Shown: in pieces, positions 1-12,030 of the stretch
Layout of the letters: each line of letters begins with the position of its first letter
Numbering within the stretch: the stretch's first letter is position 1
Assembly (NCBI RefSeq): GCF_032854445.1
Contig: NC_088295.1
Location: 6,140,501-6,204,500, forward strand
Source of the DNA: Liolophura sinensis
Taxonomy: Eukaryota > Mollusca > Polyplacophora > Chitonida > Chitonidae
Direction of reading: 5' to 3'
Length of the DNA stretch: 64,000 nucleotides
The notes under the pieces: generated by a model
What the model saw: only the letters and a program-made list of their open reading frames with translations
Told to the model about the DNA's origin: nothing
Database searches by the model: none
Made by a program: the position numbers and the translations under genes

Positions 1-436
1 ACTCCTGACCACTAGTGAGAAAACAAAACATTCTTAGGAAAGCCCTAAAACACCAATTAAGTAAATCAAAAACAAAACCAACATTTTGGGTTCAAGCATT
101 GTTGATAACGGACAGAGGGAAAGATTTATCATTCTTTTTCAATGAAATTAATGAATTATGGAGGATATGATGACAAGACTTTTTCCAAACATGACAAGTT
201 TTTAATTCCGCTTACATGTCTTGACACCGTGTCCTCACACTGACGAAATAAGACTATTGAACAGAACTCACTGGAACAAAAACACAGGATATGTTCTGCT
301 GCACATGCCCAAACAATGCACTAATGCTACTTTAAGACTTATGAAACGTGTGGAGTTGTACAACAGTTAAAAGCAGCTTGGTGAATGATGCTGAAAACTG
401 TAAAGCTGTCTCTTGACGGAAGCTTAGATTTCTTCT
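1..436. other. 3' flank of receptor module A
   Basis: This is AT-rich sequence downstream of the stop codon of the minus-strand receptor module A. It would hold its 3' UTR. I see no coding exon or repeat, and no polyadenylation signal I would trust. Confidence 0.4.
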
Positions 437-2895
437 TTAGCGATGACTCGTTGCTGTGATCTCTACGATGACAGATAGGCAGGCCAAGGCGATGATACCA
501 ACGTAAGCGAAGAACAATCCACCCACACTGTCCAGTTCCAGGTTATTAGCGGAGTCAGGAGAAGGGACACGACACTGTTTGGGTGGACTCCCCCACTTTT
601 TTCTCCACCTTTGTAGTAATCCCGACTCGTGCATCTTCTGTATTCTGTTTTATAGATTTATATGTGAACAAGAGAAGAAACTAATTATTATTAAACCTAG
701 AATTGGTAATGGTAAGGTGTTCGGTTATGATTTCTTGTTGATGTGCCGAAAGCCTTTGAATACTTATTTGTAGCTGATTGATAGAGTAAATGATATGTAC
801 TCTTGCGGTGGCCATGTGCAAAGACAAAAATTGTGACAAAGTCGGCGTGGCCATTTCTATTATTTACTGATACCTTATTTTATTTTATATTTCTTGTTTA
901 CACACTTCATAGCAGAGGGACTGACCAATTTTTCCATCCTCTTGCAAAACTAATGGACACTGCTTTTCTTACTGCTGTAAGCAAAGCTTCTTTTCTGTGC
1001 TTCTGACCTAATGCCAGTTGAACTTACAGATGATTGACGGTCCGTAAGTAGGCTGCTCCCTGTGGAAGGACAATCCCGTACCCTACAGAATCAAAACTTT
1101 CGGTAGCCACAGAAAACTGATTGCAGCTATTGGTCGCTATGTAATCATACACGGGTTTGTCTCCCAAAAGAGCGTATTTCCCCGTCTCAACCAGCTCAAT
1201 AAGCTCAGAGGTTGTCGACAGTTGAGGGGAGAGCTTTAGTCGTCTCCACATTTCCTGGTATAACTTTGACGAGGATTCCTGTAAGAGTTGTACATGAAAG
1301 TTAAAAACAATATAGGCTTCAATCCTTCAGCCGAATCATAGGCAGTTCAGCATATAAATTTCATTTGTGACAGAATAGATACATCTACCTAGAACATCTG
1401 CCCATCTGCCCAAACACGAATGTCTGGGAGTATATTGAGTTCACTCAATTCGTCACAATAGACGCTCACACGGCCGTACCTACTCCTCACATGCTCAGTT
1501 AAAAGTTCTAACAGCTATTATTGTTAGCAGGAGACAAGTGAGAATGGGTCATGCTCAAACACTTATTATTTGCTGACCTTGCACGAATTAACAATAAGAA
1601 GAATTGCTTTTTTTAGCATTGGACGTCCTTTTGGGTGGTACATCTACGCACACGTTGTAGAACCATATAAGCAATAAGTATCCGACTTTTACACTTAGCT
1701 TTGTATGAACTCATAATCACCTTGAAGACATCATCAAAGCTTGTTCCAGTCCTCACTAAAGGTTGTATTTCCTCCTGAGCCAGAAGCTCCCCCAGCGTGT
1801 TAATGGGCGGTGCTGGTAGAGATACTGTGAGGAAAGCGGCCAGGTTGGCGGTGTAGGTGGCCACCAACAGGATGGTGAACAGCCACCAAAATCCAATCAG
1901 ACAGCGGCCGGAAACGGCTTCTGGACTGTGTAGGATACCTGAAATAAGAGTAGGCATAGTGATGACCTGGATGACCTGGATATCGTGCGAAATAGAGACA
2001 TTTGTGTAGTTATTAGTGGACAACCACGAAAGAGTGTTTTCCGGACCAATGAAACGAACGAATTTATCGATATTTTTAATAAAATACAAAATCTATGGAT
2101 TTTTCCCGAGGAAACATTGACACGCCTAGGTGTGTCTAAATAAACATGTATATAATATCCACCATCCAATAGTTACTACTGGCTTGTAAAAATTGCAGTC
2201 AAACCTTGTATTGACAAATGTCTGATCTGAGGTATAAATATAGCTTTCCAGATATCAGAAAAAGAAATTGCGCGTGAGATGACTCATCCTGGCTGATAAA
2301 GGAAATACGCCCTTGTTTTAAACAGAATTATGTCCGTAGCCAACAATCTTTGTATTTACCCAAGCTAACTTTCTGGTTTCAAATTTGGAACAATGGTGAA
2401 ATATGATAAACACTCCACTGGATTTGTTTCATCTGTTAATCGTGATAAAATGTCGCAGAATATTCTGTTAAGTATACATTTTAGTGGTACCTGGATACAA
2501 TTTCTACAGACGTATGGTATTACATGTATCTCATGCCTATGTGTACCCTAGTCTATCATACCTTGCTCGGTGACTGAGCTGTACACCATCCACATATTGT
2601 CCTCGAGGCTAGACTCGTACCTTGCCCCAGAAGGATGAGTTTCCTGTTTCCTCTGGAATGGCGTAAATCTGTTAAGTAGGAAGGAGGCGACACCGACGAC
2701 AAACACGGAGCCAAGGACACAGATCCACACGGGTACGGAGTAGGGCTTTAGAATCTGGAACAGACTTTTGTTGGTCTGATAGCCCGGAGAGAGGGTGAGA
2801 ATACCTGTGCTTCCCTCTCTGAAAGGAATGGTGAAATCGATTACCTCCTCTCTTAGCGAGGTGATTGTGAAAAGAGCGACAGCCATTTCCGCTTC
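437..2895 (-). CDS. iGluR paralogue A, 3' module only (S1 end to C-terminus)
   Basis: Four exons, 2562-2895, 1721-1938, 1028-1278 and 437-644, join in frame (1011 nt, 336 codons plus stop), with AG acceptors and GT donors in the same phases as paralogues B, C and D. They encode the end of S1 ([12 protein letters not shown], with the ligand-carboxylate Arg), TM1, a pore loop ending SSVTEQG, TM3 with [12 protein letters not shown]2 with GTS and an Asp in LLGDKP, and TM4. The first exon starts phase 0 with GEAEM-type sequence. No exons for the amino-terminal domain or first half of S1 were found in the roughly 10.5 kb upstream to gene B. The Pro before the TIT motif, which contacts ligand in AMPA receptors, is Leu here. 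It could be a truncated duplicate, an alternative 3' module for gene B, or a gene with very diverged upstream exons. No stop or frameshift is seen. Confidence 0.8.
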
Positions 2896-3130
2896 CTGAA
2901 GAAAAGGGAAACAATTTGTCGATGAAATGAACAAATATTAAAAGCTATCCGGTGCATCTGTTTGACACCGTAGAGTATGAGAAACTGTGAAGGAATATAA
3001 GTTAATTAATATTGCAGAAGTAATGGTACTGGAGAAAAGTTAGAAAAACCAGAACGTGGAGTACAAAAGATATGAGCAAATATATGTTTACTACACTGAT
3101 AATTTGAGATCAGTCAAAATACTGGCTTAA

Positions 3131-3191
3131 GTGAAACTCGAACTCACGTTTTCCGGTTTCCCCACTGCTCTACCAACTGAGCTATCCCCAC
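3131..3191 (-). other. tRNA-like sequence (tRNA relic or SINE head)
   Basis: Read on the minus strand this begins GTGGGGATAGCTCAGTTGG, with an intact D-arm (GCTC...GAGC). It ends with a T-arm-like GTGAGTTCGAGTTTCAC. A-box and B-box promoter motifs are therefore present. No 3' acceptor strand complementary to the 5' GTGGGGA follows, and the anticodon arm is irregular, so a functional tRNA is unlikely. Confidence 0.5.
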
Positions 3192-4450
3192 AGAGCATGT
3201 CTATTCCATGTATTCAAATGTATGATTGCAAATAAGAGAATCTTCTGCACTAAGAAATTAAATTTTGAACTTCGCGGAAACGTAGCATTGATTTTCTTCT
3301 GAAGTAAACGTGCTTGCACATTCCACGCTGTTTCTGATGCGATGTAAGAGCATTTTCTCAGCGACTTACTGAGATGTATCATCGCATTTAGATTGCTAGA
3401 GTGTAATCAAACGTTGAATTAATTTTGTTTGTGAAGTATCAGTGTAGTTTGTGTGGTACAGAAGAGTTGACAAGGTTTAAAACAGTAAACTTTTCACAAG
3501 ATTTCCACAACCAGTTACCGACCAATTATTTTTTCCATCATTCACTTTCAGGAGAGAAATAACACTACAATTTGCGTCTGACGTGGAAGAAAGCTTGTTT
3601 GTTTTGCCAAGGGTCGTTGTGAATTGACAAACTTGGTTAGTATATGGCTTTGATTCACGGTGAGGCAACCAGGCTTGACTCTCTAGATTTGAATTTGCAT
3701 GCACAAGCCTCTAAGATAAGAAAAGCTCGATGAACACTGATGTGTTCCGTAAAACAGCAGGCCTGTTGCATCCGGTCCACGTTCCACTCGAGGATATTTG
3801 CATACATTTCACACTTTACTGGTTGTCAAATGTACTAATGTAAAACAAAATCAAGTTCTGAATGGTCTGAGTAAATATTTTCATTTTGACAAATTTCTTA
3901 TATATAACACTTTACAGTAAAAGTGATAGATTATGTTGTATTTATGTTTTAAAATGAATTGATGACCAGATTAACTGTTTGAGTTACAAAAATGATCAGT
4001 GTTTGAATCTGCCTACACAGGAAAGGCTTAACGTTGGCGTTTTCATTGATAACGATGAGTTGCATTCTTGTGATTATCAAGAAAAAACATGTAAAACTTT
4101 TTCACCTTAAGGCTACCGAATTTACAGTCACGTATCAGTCAATTTAGTTGGGAACCATTATTTTCTGACTATCTTGTGTGATCATGACGTCTCATCTGTT
4201 CATGCTTATCGGTCCACAACTGAGAGAATCAAACATCACAGGTATGCCTGACAACAGATCTTTTCTTCATCAGCACCGATCAAATGACTTGCCTGTCAAT
4301 ACACAGTTTCAATATTTTCTTAAAGAAATATCCACACTAAACGATGTTCAAAAATAATCTCTTAAAACGTGATTATGTGACTATTTATTATCTGATAGTT
4401 TTATATTTGGAAATTGAATGATCAGAAAAGGAAACAGGTGTAATCCAGAT
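3192..4450. other. Gene-free stretch
   Basis: No exon, RNA gene or repeat array is recognisable on either strand. The open frames are short and have no receptor-like motif. Confidence 0.4.
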
Positions 4451-4454
4451 AGGA

Positions 4455-4840
4455 GTAGTGACTCACAAACAGACCGACAGACTCACGGACAGACCGACAA
4501 GCTCACGAACAGACTGTCAGGCTCATGGACAAACCCACAGGCTCACGGACAGACTGACAGGCTCACGGACAGACGAACGGACCGACTTACTGACAGATCG
4601 ACATACTCACGGACAGACTGACAGGCTCACGGACAGACCGAAGGACCGACGTACTGACAAACTGATAGGGTCACGGACAAACCCACGGGCTCACGGACAG
4701 ACTGACAGGCTCACGGACAGACCGACGGACCGAATTACTGACAGACCGACAGGCTCACGGACAAACCGACAGGCTCACGGACAGACCGACAGGCTCGCGT
4801 ACAAACCTATAGGCTCACGGATTAAAAGGCTTACTGAGAG
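4455..4840 (+). repeat. Minisatellite, about 20-28 bp unit (CTCACGGACAGACCGACAGG)
   Basis: Imperfect tandem copies of a unit resembling CTCACGGACAGACCGACAGG, with short insertions of GGACCGA. The Asp/Arg/Thr-rich open frames across it in two phases are a consequence of the repeat and are not treated as genes. Confidence 0.85.
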
Positions 4841-5074
4841 TTCCATGAACGGGCTCATTACAGACCGACCAACAGACAAAGGGACTTATGGGCCCGCTAG
4901 TTGCATTTAATCAAGTACATGATTAACAGCCCTTACAAGTAGCCTACAAATGCTGCTTGATAAAGAGCAGAATGCCACTTTGTAGTCAAAGTGAACTTTG
5001 AAAACATTTTTTTCAGCAGCTACTGATAAATTTTTGCATTAAGCTATAACTCCCAAGAACTGCCCATGCTGCTC

Positions 5075-5460
5075 GCTTCAGTAGATCGGTGATCGCTCCA
5101 GTAGCTTGATGTCCGCTCCAGTAGCTTGATGCTCCCTTCAGTGGGTTTTTGCTGGCTCCAGTAGTTTAAAAGCTCACTCCAGCAGGCCGATGCTCGCTTC
5201 AGTAGGTTGATACTCGCTCCAGTAGGTCGATGCTTGCTCCAGAAGGTCCATGCTGCTCGCTCCAGTTGGTTGCTGCGACTCGTCCTTGTAGGTCGATGCT
5301 CGCTCCAGTAGGTCGATGCTTGTTCTAGTAGGTTGATGCTTGCTCTAGTAGGTCGATGCTTGTTCTAGTAGGTTGATGCTCGCACCAGTACGTCGATGCT
5401 TGCTCCAGTAGGTTGATGCTCGCTCCAGTACGTCGATGCTCGGTCATGTAGGTTGATGTA
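5075..5460 (+). repeat. Minisatellite, about 20 bp unit (GCTCCAGTAGGTCGATGCTT)
   Basis: About 18 imperfect tandem copies of a 20-bp unit near GCTCCAGTAGGTCGATGCTT, decaying at both ends. Noncoding. Confidence 0.85.
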
Positions 5461-5804
5461 GCTGAAGAGATGTCACTTTTTTAACACTAAAGTATACATT
5501 AACAACATGAATCTTGCCAGTTGTATATCCAGGCTTACGCTCCAATTTCTCTGCATTGAATAGAATATAATCTTTTTACCTGCCGTACAAAGTGCATGCA
5601 ATTTCATGACTCCGTGGTGATGTTATAAAATACTTTCTCTTCTGAACAAATCGAGGAATATTGGCGCGTTAATAAATTGATCTTAAGAAATCTTCAAAAA
5701 ATCATCCGGTGAAAGATGACAATTTACCTTGATCGCCAATAAATGTTTACTGTTAGCAGACTTGCACGCCGGACGGACAATCGTAATGTGCATGTCCCGA
5801 TATG

Positions 5805-6075
5805 ATATACATGTATGTATATACACTGCTGGACATTAACGTGTCCTCCTAGCCTGTAGTACATGTATGTATATACATTGCTGGACATTAACGTGTCCTC
5901 CTAGCCTGTAGTACATGTATGTATACACATTGCTGGACATTAACATGTCCTCCTAGCCTGTAGTACATGTATGTATATACATTGCTGGACATTAACATGT
6001 CCTCCTAGCCTGTAGTACATGTATGTGTATACACTGCTGGACATTAACATGTCCTCCTAGCCTGTAGTACATGTA
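5805..6075 (+). repeat. 52-bp minisatellite, 5 copies
   Basis: Five nearly identical units with an exact 52-bp period; GGACATTAAC recurs at 5831, 5883, 5935, 5987 and 6039. Each copy contains the palindrome GTACATGTA and TGTATGTATATACA-like alternating purine-pyrimidine sequence. Confidence 0.9.
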
Positions 6076-6454
6076 CTTAACCTTGCTACCAACAACATGC
6101 CAAGGTCAAGTCCTGTGTTGAGTGAACTTGTCCAAGAGACCGGCGGATGGATACGTGGACGAACAGTTTGTCGCGGAATATTGGAATTTAATACGGATCA
6201 TAAATGTACATGTGATGTGAATTTAAATTTTGGTCAAACTTTTAAAGGCTCTGATGTTTACACGGCTGTCATAAATTAACTTTTATGCCAGATTCAGGTA
6301 GTCGTTAGAGACGGAGCTCGTTTTGCAACATATTTTAAAGAGACAGAGAATTTCTTGGATTGGTTGATAAAAAGGTCATTTAATAAATGCCAATGCTTCA
6401 GACAAAGTGGCCATTTATAACAGCATAAGTATCTTGACAGGTAAAGCCCTGCTG

Positions 6455-6470
6455 CCCCCCCCCCCCCCCC
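6455..6470. repeat. Homopolymer C tract
   Basis: A run of C followed by CCCGCCCCTCC. Similar C or G tracts occur near 28911, 48330 and 49387. Lengths of such tracts are unreliable in assemblies. Confidence 0.7.
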
Positions 6471-6719
6471 GCCCCTCCCGCCCCTCCGTTACATAATACA
6501 AAGGCATGTCTTATTGGGATTTGGATTTACTATACTGGGACAATGAGTGTTTGCCACCATATTTGGAACGCTCATGTTTGGTTTGTGCACCCATTGATCT
6601 GGCACCTTCCAAATTTGAGAACTTTATGGCAGAAGTCATACTAGTACGGGTTGGAAGGGTGTCGTCTTTTGTTTGAATGAAATGGCTGGGTTTTGTCAGG
6701 ACTGCGTTTGGATTGGAAA

Positions 6720-6850
6720 GTGTGAAATGTAGCATTGGATTTTAGGATGCACAGTCTCCATAACTTGTCATGAACTGGGTAGGGCGCAGTTTTCGGAAAT
6801 TCTCATCATAATATCTGGCTGCACAAAAATTAAAGTTTTGATTCAGTAGA
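6720..6850 (-). pseudogene. Possible retroelement gag-like fragment
   Basis: A minus-strand frame reads YYDENFRKLRPTQF followed by a stop. From memory this resembles the gag-like region of some invertebrate retroelements, where a YD(E)xFRxLR segment precedes a Trp-rich stretch. Only about 25 residues support it. It may belong to the same decayed element as the SGNH-like fragment at 8108-8397, though the order is not the usual one. Confidence 0.2.
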
Positions 6851-8107
6851 TGTACAGTGTTGCCATACTTGATGGCTGCTGTGATCTGATTAGATTATTT
6901 GGAACAGTAGAGAGACATATATATGTGCAAAGCCTACGACCACTGTACCATTTGAAGTGACATTAAAAACTCTGCCATCTGAGGACAGTTTGATGTACCG
7001 TTCATCCTCTTTGGGGTTTAATATGGATCTAAAATCAACATTAATTCATTTGAAAAAAATTTTTCAAAGTCTTTTCCTCCAAGGGCAAAGAGGAGGGTCA
7101 TCTGGGGCTGGACAGTGAAAATAGACAGGGTCTTGTTGTTGACCCCCTGACGGCCTTGTAGAATACGAATAACTTCCTTCGCTACCTGAGTGGCAAATGG
7201 GCATACACATAGCGATTGGGGGGATTGGAGGGATGGCATGGGCTTGAGGGGCTGTTAGATTTAAGGCTGTGCTCTTTGCACGAATACGTTTGGACCTAGG
7301 ATGGGCAGATGTAAGGGTTGCGGTAACAACCTGACGCTAGTTGGCTGGCTGATCCGGAATAACAACAATGTACATGTATAGACCACTTAAAAGACTAGTT
7401 TCATTACATATATGCTTCAGCAATTATACAGATAGCCATTCAATATAACAATCGCAAAGTTGCAGCTTACACTGATGACAAAATGCAACAAATATGTTAG
7501 ATAGCCAGGCCTGACGGATGAAAACTTTTTGGATCACTGAGGGGATAGTAATTACTTGATAAATAAATTCAGCGATTCGGAAATTTTCATTTGGCAAAAA
7601 TATAATGAGGCTGGAATTAGATGCCAAGCAAATTGACGGACAGATAGATACGCTGTGAAGATATATGTGATACATAGGAGATCCATGCTAAATAAATGTC
7701 CGACAAGGTAAAATAATCTGGGGATGGAAATGAAAGGATTCAACAATGAAGATGAACAGCAGAGCGTTCGGATCACCAATGCAGACCCCCAACAGATTTG
7801 TACACCTCAAAGGCAGGCATAGGTGCAGCATCACTACCAAGGTGAATGCAAACCCAGCTGTTAAATTGATCGCTGAAAGGGCATGCGTCAATTCGTGTGG
7901 GGTTAAAGACCCCACCCGATAATGTGGACGATGAGTGTTGCTAAAAGCCGCGGTGTCAACAAAATGTAATTCTGCTTTTGCTGCTGTTCACGTGTTCAGA
8001 GTTTATTACATTGCCATTTACGCCTATGACCTTCGACATGTATGAAAAACTCATATTCCAACGGGGGAGTAGCTGGCCAATAACAACTAATTTTACATTC
8101 CCAACGT

Positions 8108-8397
8108 TCAAAAAAGATTGACTAATTGAGTTATTTCTTGTTCAAGAGCTACTGGCCCAGTTGAATGCACATCGTTTCCACCGATTTGTAAAAAGATGGC
8201 ATCGGGGCTAATGACCTCGACCAACTTCAAATGCTCACGCAAAGAATGACGACATAGGAAGACCGTTCCAACTCTCAGACCGAAGTATTCAACCTGTATT
8301 TCAGTGTCATCAAAACATGTGACCACTGATGGGACACGTAGTTGGTCTCTTGTTCCAAACGACCCACAAAAGAATGACCGAGAATGAGTATGTGGGA
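8108..8397 (-). pseudogene. Decayed SGNH-hydrolase-like domain, probably from a mobile element
   Basis: On the minus strand one frame gives ILGHSFVGRLEQET, which matches SGNH block I with the nucleophile Ser in GHS. The next frame then continues through TEIQVEYFGLRVGTV to PDAIFLQIGGNDVHS, which carries the block III GGND. Joining the two blocks would need a frameshift near 8345. The block V Asp/His is not reached before a stop near 8108. Domains of this type occur as part of transposon-encoded proteins in invertebrates (established but recalled). The frameshift and lack of flanking domains indicate a dead copy. Confidence 0.5.
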
Positions 8398-8639
8398 AGA
8401 CATATTAGTTCACTAAATAAAAACAAAAAGAACTAGAATGGATCTGCGAACAGCAGATCCTAGGCCGGGATCCCGGATCGGATCGATGACGTTTTCCACA
8501 CCCAATAATACACGGCCCTTGTAACAGCAAGTTTATGTAAATGTGCCGAATGTGGTAAATCTGCCTTAAGACATTCTTTGAAAACGTGCATGTCCTGTGT
8601 TTGTTGACACAGATCAAAAAATTTTAGCACACATAGACT

Positions 8640-9200
8640 ACATGTGTAACGCTTTGCACTCAGTGATTTTCAGCTTTACAGCTGTAACGGTTTTCTCTCA
8701 CCAGACCTCCAAATATGGTAAAAAATTGCTCATATTCGCGTTGTGATCGCAATTTGCGGCAAAACTGTACGTCGCCATCAAGAAATAAGTCCAGATTCAT
8801 GATCAGGACGTCAAACTGCGTCTGGTAGCATGCTTACAATGTTTGTGTGTTCATCCTAGTCGCAAATGCATTTAAAATGCATCATATAACATGGGGACGT
8901 CAAAGTGGCAAACATAGCCAATCGGCCTTTGGACAATTTTTCAAGCCCTGCAACTCCCACATTTATTATGACAGTTCAACGACTTTCCACACGCCTACAG
9001 TACACATATAGCCCTTTGCACAGTAATTTTCAGCTCCACAGCTGCAGCGATTTTGTGTCACGTGATCTCCAAACATGGTCTAAAATTGCACTTTTGGCAC
9101 TTTCATGGCAATTGGCGACAAAAACCGTGAGTCAGATAAAGGAAAAACCACCATATTCGTCATCAGAACATCAAACTACGCCTAGTAGCCACTTAAAACC
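8640..9200. repeat. Diverged direct duplication, two copies about 345 bp apart
   Basis: Segments near 8640-8850 and 8985-9200 share, in the same order, a CTTTGCAC...TTTTCAGCT core, then ACAGCTG, then a CTCCAAA-ATGGT block, then CATCA..ACATCAAACT(A/G)CG. Identity is patchy, so this is an old tandem duplication or two copies of one dispersed element. No coding content is evident. Confidence 0.6.
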
Positions 9201-11800
9201 TTGAAATTGACAACATTTTCATCGCCTGACAAATTGGCTAAGATGGGATCGAACTCTGACATGACTGACAGGCGTCAGCGGTAAGAGAAAAGAAAGAAAG
9301 AAGAAAAAGCAAAGTTTCTACTTTCATGTCTCAATCCACGACCTGCCATGTACAGACTCACTGCTCTACTGATATCTAGGCCGTTGTTAGAAAGTCAACA
9401 CCTGGACCACGGCACATGGCGATGTCTGTCAATCACCATGGCCTGGTTAGCGTATAGTAAAGAAGACAAGGTCTGCGCAAAACAAAGCTAACTTTTACAG
9501 GTCCACGTCGTGTGCTGTTGTAGTTAGAATTCTACGCCATCTAATAGAGTACTGTATAGCTGAATGGCAACGTACAACCGTTTCGGGAGATAACGGACAG
9601 TGTAGCCAAAAGGATCAGGTCAAACACTATAAACCCAGTCCAGTTCCCATCTAACTGCATCTTAAAGCAATAGGATTTCCATCTTTTTCTAAACAAAAAA
9701 CGGTGTTGTCATTTAAACGCTTCTAGCGAGAAAACTGTTGATCGGAGCTCAAGTCCCTTGACAAATGCACGAAAGAGCATGTTTTGGGCTACAATTTGGT
9801 GCAGGTTGCACATTTCTAGCTCCCATAGTTCTCAAGTTACAGGTCATTGAAATTACGTAACTTTTTTGAGATTTTTTGCTTATATCTCAAAAAGTTACAC
9901 AGATATGCAAAAAAAATAAAGCAGATTCGGAATCAGCAGCTCAAGATACATCAGAATACGTTGAGAACAATTGAACTTTCAGAACTTTTTGTGACGTCAC
10001 AACTTCGGCCAATGGCGAGCTTCCAGAGTTTTGACCGGAAGTGAACCATTTTTGCAAACTTTTAAGAACTCGTGACCTTCTAGCTGCATGTCAAATTTGA
10101 AAAGAATCGGTTCAGTGGTCCTTGAGAAGAAGATTTTTAAAGGTTTGGGAAGAACGGGATCCCTAAATACAGGATATAGCAATAGTTCTAGTTATGACAG
10201 AAAAATTGTATACCCGTTACAAACTGTTGTCTTCATCCACACAGAAAAAACAAAGTCGATGCTGTTGCCATAACAATCTCGCGACCCAGGCCAACCATGT
10301 GACAGTCACAAGTGAAATACACCACCCTGGTCATGGATGCAATGAACTCAACCCAATGAACTTTGAAAAGGAAGATAATTCACAGTCATAAAATAGACTA
10401 TCCTTATTACATCTGGATAGCCTCCCTTTAATGATTCCAATTACCTTGAAAAATAACCTATGCAAATCAATAGGGTTCTTTCTCATGTAAAAATGTAAGT
10501 TTAGTAAACTTGGGGTAAACTGTTCAGGATGCAGCGGAGTTGACCTCAAAGCAATCACGTCGACACGAGGCTCTTTGGTCGCGCTGCTATCCACTAGATC
10601 ACGGAAACTCGTTAGGGCAGGCTCTACGAGCGGTTTGTAAATACATCTGATTGATGTATTGACTTGACAATACATGGTATGTTTGTCATAACATCTGGTA
10701 AATAAATTACATAAAGCAAATCGATGCAATAAAACATGATATGTGCCGACAGAGATCGAGAAACCTGACTTTCTCAGGCAATGTCACGACAGGTAAGTCC
10801 TTAGCGGTGTCAAGATTAATACGTCTGTATTTGGCTTAAGTGAACGCACAAAACAACATTATGAAAATCAGAACTATGATTAAATTTATCTGGAGTGATG
10901 ATTATGATAGAATAAATCGCAGGTATTAGATTACAAAAACGGGAGGTTTGCGTATGACAAACTTAAATACATTCGTACAATAATCAAAATGTATATGGTT
11001 TAGAAAAATTAGTCTTGGGGAGGAGAAATGGCATATTCTGTTAGCTAACGATGCATACAATAAACAATTTAATGTTTTTCCTCTGTATATGAACACTGCT
11101 TTCGGCGAATACTAACAACACATTTGTATACAATCAAGTAATGTTGCTGACAAAACGATATACGTGTATATACTCCTCAAAATTTAATTACAGGAAACAG
11201 ATACACAGTCCCCGACGGAGGGGATAGGGTTTCCTGGGGAAAAACTGCAGGCTTGTAGACCTTCTGCCATACCGAAAATTTAGCTTAGCTAGAGCATAGC
11301 CTAGACTTGTCTCTTACACCAACCAATCAAAACCGATTCTATATCCCTTTATTTGAAACCAGTTTAATCAAAATCTTGTAATTTTCGAATGCATATCGAA
11401 AGAAGAACTTCGAAGGTGACTGACGAACATAAGAAGAGTAACGAAGAAAGAGACAATTGTCTGCTCTGTGTGAATTCATATTCGGTTTTTTCTTGTCTAA
11501 AGTTGGCATTCACGACTGTATGTCGTGTTTCTTGTCTGTTTCTTCTTGTTATATATGTCTTTTATAGGGCTCCTGACCAGCGTTGAACTAAACCAAGAGA
11601 CGTGAGGAATAATCTTCTTTGCACCGTGCGATTTCAGGATTACTTGTTTCTGCATGTCTGAACTATCAAAAAGTAATTTCACCTCCGACATATTGGTTGG
11701 CATGACTACTTCCGGCTGCTGAGTAGACCTTAATAACTTTGAGTACAGCCATTGTCAAACAGTGTTCGATGCCGTCATGATCATTTTTATTTTTAATACT
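9200..11800. other. Gene-free stretch
   Basis: No receptor exon, RNA gene or tandem array was recognised. Short open frames on both strands show no motif. The stretch around 9780-10150 has the texture of a dispersed noncoding element, but I cannot name it. Confidence 0.3.
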
Positions 11801-11814
11801 TCACAGCCTTGCTG

Positions 11815-12030
11815 TGTTCATGCCCATAAGCTCAAAATGACCATTAGCTCACCATGTCCATAAGCTCACCATGTCCATATGGTCACCATGCCCATAAGCG
11901 CACCATGTCCATATGGTCACCATGCCCATAAGCGCACCATGTCTATAAGTTCACCATGTACATAAACTCACAATGCCCATAAGCTCACCATGTCTATAAA
12001 CTCCCCATGTCCATAGCTCTCCATGTACAT
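11815..12030 (+). repeat. Minisatellite, 18-19 bp unit (CCATGTCCATAAGCTCA)
   Basis: About 11 imperfect copies of a unit near CATGTCCATAAGCTCACC, in which CATGCC/CATGTC and AAGCTCA/ATGGTCA variants alternate. Noncoding. Confidence 0.85.

Noticed and set aside
3131-3191. Functional tRNA gene
   Set aside because: No acceptor 3' strand pairs with the 5' end and the anticodon arm is irregular.
4418-4910. Thr/Asp/Arg-rich open frames
   Set aside because: Two overlapping frames of the same minisatellite, ending where the repeat ends.
7424-7915. Three overlapping minus-strand frames with hydrophobic stretches, considered as upstream exons of module A
   Set aside because: None contains amino-terminal domain or S1 motifs, and no phase-compatible splice boundaries were found.
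10331-10729. 132-codon minus-strand frame
   Set aside because: No domain, no receptor similarity, no splice context tying it to A or B; composition not distinctive.
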